DNA of 64,000 nucleotides from Pontibacter coccineus (GTDB lineage: Bacteria > Bacteroidota > Bacteroidia > Cytophagales > Hymenobacteraceae). Shown here in pieces: positions 59,346-64,000 of this stretch. A program made the position numbers and the translations under genes. Within the stretch, counting starts at the first letter, position 1, and each line of letters opens with the position of its first letter. The stretch is taken from assembly GCF_030546575.1 (NCBI RefSeq), contig NZ_JAUOTN010000001.1, positions 496,001 through 560,000 on the forward strand, in the 5' to 3' direction. The notes beneath the pieces are model-generated. The model was not told the DNA's origin and searched no databases. It saw nothing but the letters and a program-made list of their open reading frames with translations.

Positions 59346-60374
59346 ATGAGAAGCTATGAAAATTCGGGTTCAAACCCATTCAATGACAACTTCAGGACCG
59401 AGAGCAGAGGCTCAGGCAGAAATTATTATTCAGGAGAGTACGACCCAACCAGCCGTTTAAGAGGTTCTTATGGCAGTGGGTCCTCAGGTTCTTCCCGCTC
59501 CGGCGATTTCGGAAGCGGCCGCGACGCCTACTCCTCTTCCGGCTATGGCGGCACCTCTACTTATGGCCGCTCAACTGGTTCCAACTATGGTTCGGGATCA
59601 TCCTCCGGCTCCGGTTCATCTAACTATGGATCAGGTTACGGATCCGGCTCATCCAATTACGGATCAGGCTCTGGCCGCCGCTACGGTAGCAGCGACTGGG
59701 ATTCATCTAACCGCTACGGCGATCGCGATGCCTGGGATCGTGGCTCCGACGAGGTAAAATCATGGTTCGGCGACGATGACGCCGACCGCAGAAGAAGAAT
59801 GGACGACATGCGTGACCGTGGTAGTGACAGCTATCGCTCAAACCGTGGCTACAGCGGTTCTTCTAACTACGGCGGCTCAAACTACGGATCGGGATCGTCT
59901 AACTATGGCGCTGGCTATGGCTCATCCGGTAACTACGGATCAGGAACGTCTGGTTACGGTTCTTCTTCCAACTACGGTACTGGATCGGGCAGCTATGGTT
60001 CTGGCTCCTCTAACTACGGCTCCGGTTCGTCTAACTATGGTTCCGGCTCATCGAGCTATGGCTCGGGTTATGGCAGCGGAAGCAGCTATGGTTCATCTAA
60101 CTATGGAAGCAGCCGAAGCTCCAGCGACTGGGATCGCGATAGAGATAGAGACAGAGACAACGACAGAGGTTTCTTTGACCGTGCCGGTGACGAGGTAAGA
60201 TCGTGGTTCGGTGACGAAGAGGCAGAGCGCAGAAGAAGAATGGACGAGATGCGCGACAGAGAGCATGACAGCGACTACAGCAGCCGCTCCAGAACGCATA
60301 CCAGCTACGGCAACACCTATAGTGGACCTCCGTACTCATATGGCTCCTCTTCCCGCAGAGACTACGAATGGTAA
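59346..60374 (+). CDS. Low-complexity Gly/Ser/Tyr protein with two SWFGD domains
   Basis: A 342-residue protein dominated by [G/S]-Y-G-S-G repeats such as SNYGSGSSNYGSG and GSGYGSGSS. Two copies of a conserved module are embedded: near 130-155 (DEVKSWFGDDDADRRRRM) and near 275-300 (DEVRSWFGDEEAERRRRM), about 145 residues apart, each followed by an MRDR segment. The module is the SWFGD domain known from stress-associated proteins, often beside BON or DUF2171 domains in other phyla. The tyrosine-spaced linkers look like FUS-type prion-like domains, which form condensates in eukaryotes. That comparison is inference. No signal peptide is present. Confidence 0.88.
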   Translation: MRSYENSGSNPFNDNFRTESRGSGRNYYSGEYDPTSRLRGSYGSGSSGSSRSGDFGSGRDAYSSSGYGGTSTYGRSTGSNYGSGSSSGSGSSNYGSGYGSGSSNYGSGSGRRYGSSDWDSSNRYGDRDAWDRGSDEVKSWFGDDDADRRRRMDDMRDRGSDSYRSNRGYSGSSNYGGSNYGSGSSNYGAGYGSSGNYGSGTSGYGSSSNYGTGSGSYGSGSSNYGSGSSNYGSGSSSYGSGYGSGSSYGSSNYGSSRSSSDWDRDRDRDRDNDRGFFDRAGDEVRSWFGDEEAERRRRMDEMRDREHDSDYSSRSRTHTSYGNTYSGPPYSYGSSSRRDYEW

Positions 60375-60430
60375 AAAGCAGGCTGACGGCTTATCAGTCG
60401 ATCACCTGAATTAGACCTTTTGAGGATAAG

Positions 60431-60462
60431 AAAAGCCCGGCCAGAATTGGCCGGGCTTTTTG
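60431..60462 (+). terminator. Intrinsic terminator after the SWFGD gene
   Basis: AAAAGCCCGGCC and GGCCGGGCTTTTT form a strong stem with a short loop. Confidence 0.92.
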
Positions 60463-60566
60463 CATGAGAAAAATAGCACAATTTATATATTTCCTCCATT
60501 GACCTGTTCTCTCCTTCTCAGTAATTTCACCCCGATTAAACCAACCCCTAAAAACAGGTATTCCCT

Positions 60567-61190
60567 ATGAAAAGACTCTTACTGGTTCTGTGCTGCGTGG
60601 CGCTTCTGTCAGGCACCGGCTTTGCCCAACAAATGGGCTTTAAAGGCGGCGCTACCTATACAACGTTTAACGGCGCTGACACCGACGGTTACAAGTACCG
60701 GGTGGGGTATACCGGCGGTATATTCCTGCAAAAGCACATTAACAACATGATGGGCCTGCAACTGGAAGCCCTCTATACCTCCAAAGGCGCCCGACGCGAA
60801 ATCTACTCCGGCAGCAATCTGCAGACAGCCGAAGTGTTCAAGCTCAACTACATCGACATTCCGGTGCTGTTCCATGTATCGGCCAGCGGCATGTTCTTCG
60901 ATCTGGGGCCGCAGGTGTCCTTCATCTACAGTGCCAGCCACATACACGAGGCGCACTCCAGCAATGGCGACAAGATCGTGACCACCAAACACAACATTTC
61001 AGATAACCCCTATACCATCGACTTTGCCTATGTAGGCTCCGTGGGCTACCGTGCCACCAATGGCCTGGGCCTTGAAGTGCGCTATACCGGCGGCCTGAAA
61101 AAGATAGATGACGAAGGAGCATTCGTTAACCACGAGCGACGCAACTCCGGCTTCAGCCTGATGCTAAGCTACCTGCTCGGCGGACGCTAA
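60567..61190 (+). CDS. Porin-family outer-membrane beta-barrel protein
   Basis: A 207-residue protein with signal LLLVLCCVALLSGTGFAQ. It then has MGFKGGATYTTFNG, YTGGIFLQKHINNMMGLQLEALY and GPQVSFIYSASHIHE, and terminal LMLSYLLGGR. The opening fits PorT/OmpA-like small barrels of Bacteroidota and resembles the product of 12368-13048, though the last residue is Arg. No ligand can be given. Confidence 0.87.
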   Translation: MKRLLLVLCCVALLSGTGFAQQMGFKGGATYTTFNGADTDGYKYRVGYTGGIFLQKHINNMMGLQLEALYTSKGARREIYSGSNLQTAEVFKLNYIDIPVLFHVSASGMFFDLGPQVSFIYSASHIHEAHSSNGDKIVTTKHNISDNPYTIDFAYVGSVGYRATNGLGLEVRYTGGLKKIDDEGAFVNHERRNSGFSLMLSYLLGGR

Positions 61191-61211
61191 CTTTCCTATA
61201 CCTTATAGCCT

Positions 61212-61240
61212 AAAGCCCTCCCTTGCGGAGGGCTTTTTGT
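61212..61240 (+). terminator. Intrinsic terminator after the barrel gene
   Basis: AAAGCCCTCC and GGAGGGCTTTTTG form the stem and T-rich tail. Confidence 0.88.
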
Positions 61241-61242
61241 TT

Positions 61243-61501
61243 TGGTAAAGAACCAAGCTTTTGAGGGCAGCATCTTTTCATTCTATTAATTTTGTTATCC
61301 TGAAAGGATCTTGAAAGCACCTGACATTGGTCCTACCTTCTGCCAGGTTTCTTTACAATTCCCAAGTGTATCGGCAACAGCTTATAAACAGAGCCAGACA
61401 TCCCTACTCCATTGAGGCTTTCTTATTGATTCAAACACTTGCTAAGGTATAGCAGGAACCGGCTATACCTGCACGATACCTTCTCACCCAACCCTATAAT
61501 A
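61243..61501. repeat. Intergenic region with repeat fragment and inverted octamer pair
   Basis: Near 61296, ATCCTGAAAGGATCTTGA resembles a dispersed intergenic repeat I recall from Cytophagales genomes. At 61445-61470, AGGTATAGC and GCTATACCT form perfect 9-bp arms with an 8-base loop. No gene is seen in this stretch. Confidence 0.5.
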
Positions 61502-61530
61502 CAAAACCCTCACAAATGCGAGGGTTTTGT
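61502..61530 (-). terminator. Intrinsic terminator of the carbonic anhydrase gene
   Basis: AAAACCCTC and GAGGGTTTT form the stem; on the minus strand T's follow. It is about 46 bp after the stop. Confidence 0.75.
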
Positions 61531-61575
61531 CCGACCCAGATGAACCGGGAAGGGATAGGTAGTAGTAGTCAGCAT

Positions 61576-62217
61576 TTAGTTCGTTTCGTCCTGCTCCAGG
61601 TTGTAGATGTGCTCATAACGCTTCATACAATCTTTCTGCTCCATCACGTTCAGGTCTCTCAGAAGGCCCTCCTTCAGGTCGTATACCAGACCGTACAGCC
61701 TAGGCGGATTGTCGGTCTGCATGGCATTCTGAATAATGGATGTCTTGGACAGGTTAAGCACCTGCTCTATAATGTTCAGCTCCACCAGGCGACGCTGGCG
61801 CTGTTCCTCATCCTTGATGCTCAGCAGCTCCTGCTCGTGCAGGCGTATCACATCCTTAATGTTGCGCAGCCAGTTATCCATCAGGCCAAACTGTTTGTTG
61901 CTGGCCGCCGCCGCCACACCACCGCAGCCATAGTGACCGCATACGATGATGTCTTTTACTTTAAGCACCTCCACGGCATATTGCAGTACCGAAAGCAGGT
62001 TCATATCGGTATGCACCACCATGTTGGCAATGTTACGGTGCACGAAGATCTCGCCCGGGCCTGTCCCGGTTACTTCATTTATTGGAATGCGACTGTCTGA
62101 ACAGCCTATGTACAGGTAACGCGGCTTCTGACCCATGGCCAGCTTGTTGAAGTAGTCTTTGTCTTCGCTAAGCTTGCGCTCTACCCACTTTTTATTATTC
62201 TCGAATATTTTCTCCAT
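61576..62217 (-). CDS. Beta-class carbonic anhydrase
   Basis: A 213-residue zinc enzyme. CSDSRIP gives Cys39 and the Asp41-Arg43 dyad, and CGHYGCGG supplies His95 and Cys98. VHRNIANMV follows. These are the beta-carbonic anhydrase ligands; it interconverts CO2 and bicarbonate in the cytoplasm. It starts 42 bp after the SulP gene stop, so they form an operon, and the substrate pairing suggests bicarbonate uptake with interconversion. Confidence 0.96.
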   Translation of the reverse strand: MEKIFENNKKWVERKLSEDKDYFNKLAMGQKPRYLYIGCSDSRIPINEVTGTGPGEIFVHRNIANMVVHTDMNLLSVLQYAVEVLKVKDIIVCGHYGCGGVAAAASNKQFGLMDNWLRNIKDVIRLHEQELLSIKDEEQRQRRLVELNIIEQVLNLSKTSIIQNAMQTDNPPRLYGLVYDLKEGLLRDLNVMEQKDCMKRYEHIYNLEQDETN

Positions 62218-62259
62218 TCTATCGGGATTTCGATTGTTCTACTAGGTTATAATTTATTT

Positions 62260-63831
62260 CTAGTGCATATCCAGCACCTGTACTTCTTCTATATTTAAAA
62301 CTTCTACAAATATACCGCGCTCGTGGGCTGTTTTTTTAAATTCCTGTATGGCTTCCAGCACATCGTAATCTATATACTCCGAGTTAGCTCCGTCAATAAT
62401 CACATGGCTGTCGTTCGGCAGTTTCTCGAGTGTCAGCACAATGCTGGCTTTGTTCAGGAAGGACACGTGCTCGCTCAGCTTGATGCGGATCGTTTCTTTA
62501 TCGCGGTGCTCCTCTTTGTGGAAGAAGTAAGGCGATTTGTAGTTCGCTTTCAGGATGAAGAATATGCCAACCGCCAGACCGATCAGGATACCCACCAGCA
62601 GGTCGGTGAACAGGATGGCCACAATCGTCACTACAAACGGAATAAACTGCTCATGCCCCAGTTTTAGCTGCCCTTTGAAAAGGGTTGGCTTCGTCAGTTT
62701 ATAACCCACCATTAGGAGTACGGCAGCCAGCGCAGAAAGCGGCACCTGGTTCAGGAATCCAGCCAGGAAAAGCACCGCCAGCAACAGGAACACCCCATGG
62801 ATAAAGGCAGACATTTTCGTTTTGCCCCCGGCCGCAATATTGGCGGAGCTCCGCACGATCACGGCCGTCATCGGGATACCGCCCAGCATACCTGCAATGA
62901 TGTTACCTACACCCTGGGCCTTCAGTTCGCGGTTGTTTGGCGTGCGGCGCTTGTGCGGGTCTAGCTTGTCCACGGCCTCTACGCTCAGCAAGGACTCCAG
63001 ACTGGCAATGATAGCAATGGTGAAGGCCACCACATAGAGCGACGGGTTGGTCAGTTGCTCAAAGGCCGGGAAGCGGAGTTCATTCTGAAGCGCCCCCACA
63101 CTCGATATCTCCGGCAGGTTCACCAGGTGCGTGCCCGCTATGGCCAGCTCAGGAAAGTAATTGATGAACAGGTAGTTTATACCTACAGAACCGACTACCA
63201 CAATCAGTGCGCCAGGCACCAATTTGAACAGTTTGATGCGTTTCATAAACGGCTGCTCCCACAAGATCAGCACGGCCATAGAGAGGATACCGATCAGTAG
63301 TGCGCCCAGCTGTATGGCACTGAAGGCATGGAATATACCAGAAAAAGTATTGCGGCCATCCGCCTGCAGGAAATTCATTTCGCCAAAGAAATCATCGTCC
63401 GCCCCCATAAAGTGCGGAATCTGCTTCAAAATCAGGATCAGACCGATGGCGGCCAACATGCCTTTAATAACCGAGGAGGGGAAGTATAGACCAATGACAC
63501 CGGCCTTCAGAAAACCCAGTGCCACTTGTAGTATACCTGCCAGCACAACCGCCAGCAAAAAGGCTTCATACGACTGCAGGGTTTCAATGCCATTGAGCAC
63601 GATCACGGTCAGGCCGGCGGCAGGGCCACTTACGCTCAGGTGCGAGCCACTCAGCCAGGACACAACCAAACCGCCTACCACACCCGTAACAATACCGGCA
63701 AAAAGGGGGGCGCCTGAAGCAAGTGATATACCTAAGCAGAGGGGCAGAGCAACTAAGAAAACAACGAGACCAGCCGGAATATCCTTTCCGAGGCTAGCCA
63801 TGTAGTTTGGCTTTAATGAGGTTTCTTTCAT
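62260..63831 (-). CDS. SulP-family anion transporter with STAS domain
   Basis: A 523-residue transporter. About twelve membrane helices carry SulP landmarks, for example GIVTGVVGGLVVSWLSGSHLS and GAPLFAG in the first third and NIIAGMLGGIPMTAVIVRSSAN near 300-320. A STAS domain occupies the C-terminal ~90 residues (IRIKLSEHVSFLNKASIV onward). ATG 63831 is used; an upstream ATG at 63867 adds 12 residues. Paired with carbonic anhydrase, bicarbonate is the likely substrate. The promoter carries an operator array like the one at 8291. Confidence 0.93.
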   Translation of the reverse strand: MKETSLKPNYMASLGKDIPAGLVVFLVALPLCLGISLASGAPLFAGIVTGVVGGLVVSWLSGSHLSVSGPAAGLTVIVLNGIETLQSYEAFLLAVVLAGILQVALGFLKAGVIGLYFPSSVIKGMLAAIGLILILKQIPHFMGADDDFFGEMNFLQADGRNTFSGIFHAFSAIQLGALLIGILSMAVLILWEQPFMKRIKLFKLVPGALIVVVGSVGINYLFINYFPELAIAGTHLVNLPEISSVGALQNELRFPAFEQLTNPSLYVVAFTIAIIASLESLLSVEAVDKLDPHKRRTPNNRELKAQGVGNIIAGMLGGIPMTAVIVRSSANIAAGGKTKMSAFIHGVFLLLAVLFLAGFLNQVPLSALAAVLLMVGYKLTKPTLFKGQLKLGHEQFIPFVVTIVAILFTDLLVGILIGLAVGIFFILKANYKSPYFFHKEEHRDKETIRIKLSEHVSFLNKASIVLTLEKLPNDSHVIIDGANSEYIDYDVLEAIQEFKKTAHERGIFVEVLNIEEVQVLDMH

Positions 63832-63930
63832 ATAGTAAATGTTGTAAGCGAAGGGTTCCCAACTCACATCCCTGCGCCGGCCAAATGCCCGGCAGCAGGA
63901 ACATAAGTCAGAATACTCACCTTATGCTCA

Positions 63931-63938
63931 CAAATGTA
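63931..63938 (-). promoter_or_regulatory. -7 promoter element of the SulP/carbonic anhydrase operon
   Basis: On the minus strand TACATTTG, in the same CAAATGTACG context as at 8261. It is about 100 bp before the SulP ATG, so the mRNA has a leader with a short GC-rich inverted repeat (GCCGG/CCGGC near 63877-63893). Confidence 0.6.
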
Positions 63939-63948
63939 CGGGGGAGGC

Positions 63949-63988
63949 ATTAAGGGGAAATTAAAGTCAGATTAAAAACGAATTAAAA
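63949..63988. promoter_or_regulatory. Four phased ATTAAAG-type repeats (candidate operator)
   Basis: On the plus strand ATTAAGG starts at 63949, ATTAAAG at 63960, ATTAAAA at 63971 and 63982: an exact 11-bp period. The nearest edge is 10 bp from the -7 element, so the array covers the -33 region as class II OmpR/PhoB-type sites do. It closely resembles the array at 8291-8329. Confidence 0.72.
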
Positions 63989-64000
63989 TGTGTTTTTTGC

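Larger units (their letters stand above)
3407..61470. repeat. Highly iterated octamer CTATACCT/AGGTATAG
   Basis: I counted about 67 exact copies by eye (about 38 as CTATACCT and 29 as AGGTATAG on the plus strand), against about 2 expected for any octamer in 64 kb. Copies occur in coding and non-coding DNA, commonly extended to GCTATACCTG. Examples: 3723, 8711, 21075, 36295, 42850, 44432, 48868, 53795, 57908. Confidence 0.85.

Noticed and set aside
59346..59400. A tRNA T-loop-like stretch (GGTTCAAACCC) near 59368
   Set aside because: It lies inside the start of the SWFGD gene, with no acceptor stem or anticodon arm around it.
59450..60120. Short tandem DNA repeats that could suggest a CRISPR array
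   Set aside because: The repeats are in frame, encode Gly/Ser/Tyr units and have no unique spacers.
3407..61470. The octamer as a KOPS-like polar segregation motif
   Set aside because: Orientation is 38 against 29 on the plus strand, too weak a skew for a polar motif; only whole-genome skew would decide.

Overview
The window looks like a chromosomal segment of a Cytophagales bacterium (Bacteroidota), most plausibly a Hymenobacteraceae member such as Pontibacter. This placement is inferred from gene content. Two proteins carry type IX secretion (T9SS) C-terminal sorting domains. Promoters match the Bacteroidota TAnnTTTG element. Lipoproteins, PorT-like outer-membrane barrels, an HMA-AraC regulator and an M36 protease are also typical. 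I see no rRNA, tRNA, CRISPR array or intact insertion sequence. Most genes are housekeeping or envelope genes; only 46.5-47.4 kb, with a decayed reading frame and an orphan immunity-like gene, looks accessory.

Layout. 0-3.3 kb: PAS kinase (cut by the window edge) with a CheY-like regulator, then an HMA-AraC regulator with a DUF305-like membrane protein. 3.6-7.0 kb: DEAD-box helicase, small hydrophilic and His-tailed proteins, an alpha/beta hydrolase. 7.1-11.3 kb: a T9SS cargo protein divergent from a histidine kinase/OmpR-type regulator pair, with a phased operator array between them. 11.5-31.2 kb: lipoproteins, barrels, a nucleoid-associated protein, fatty acid hydroxylase, HD protein, 3D-domain protein, TVP38 and rhomboid membrane proteins, GH3 hydrolase, MsrA, NUDIX, SDR, M28 and M48-like proteases, and LEA14-like paralogues. 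31.4-41.9 kb: Tex, a ceramidase-like lipoprotein, a large M36 metalloprotease, tandem paralogous lipoproteins and a peroxiredoxin. 42.0-45.6 kb: three-gene glycosyltransferase operon. 45.6-46.5 kb: class B1 metallo-beta-lactamase. 47.5-49.5 kb: DUF2461 and an L,D-transpeptidase. 49.5-52.7 kb: five-gene cluster around an ArsS-type radical SAM enzyme. 53-58.5 kb: aldehyde dehydrogenase, a composite non-coding repeat, YdcF, DUF2905, topoisomerase III. 58.5-64 kb: lipoprotein, SWFGD low-complexity protein, barrel, and a carbonic anhydrase/SulP operon.

Three signals stand out. First, the octamer CTATACCT/AGGTATAG occurs about 67 times by hand count against about 2 expected by chance. It sits in coding and non-coding DNA on both strands, often brings in the ATA isoleucine codon, and in intergenic DNA sometimes forms inverted pairs. 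Second, two promoters 55 kb apart share a TACATTTG -7 element and four TTAA-core repeats spaced 10-11 bp. They lie beside the kinase/regulator pair and upstream of SulP-carbonic anhydrase, which suggests one regulon. Third, the ArsS-type cluster and the duplicated SWFGD low-complexity protein are the best candidates for under-described biology.
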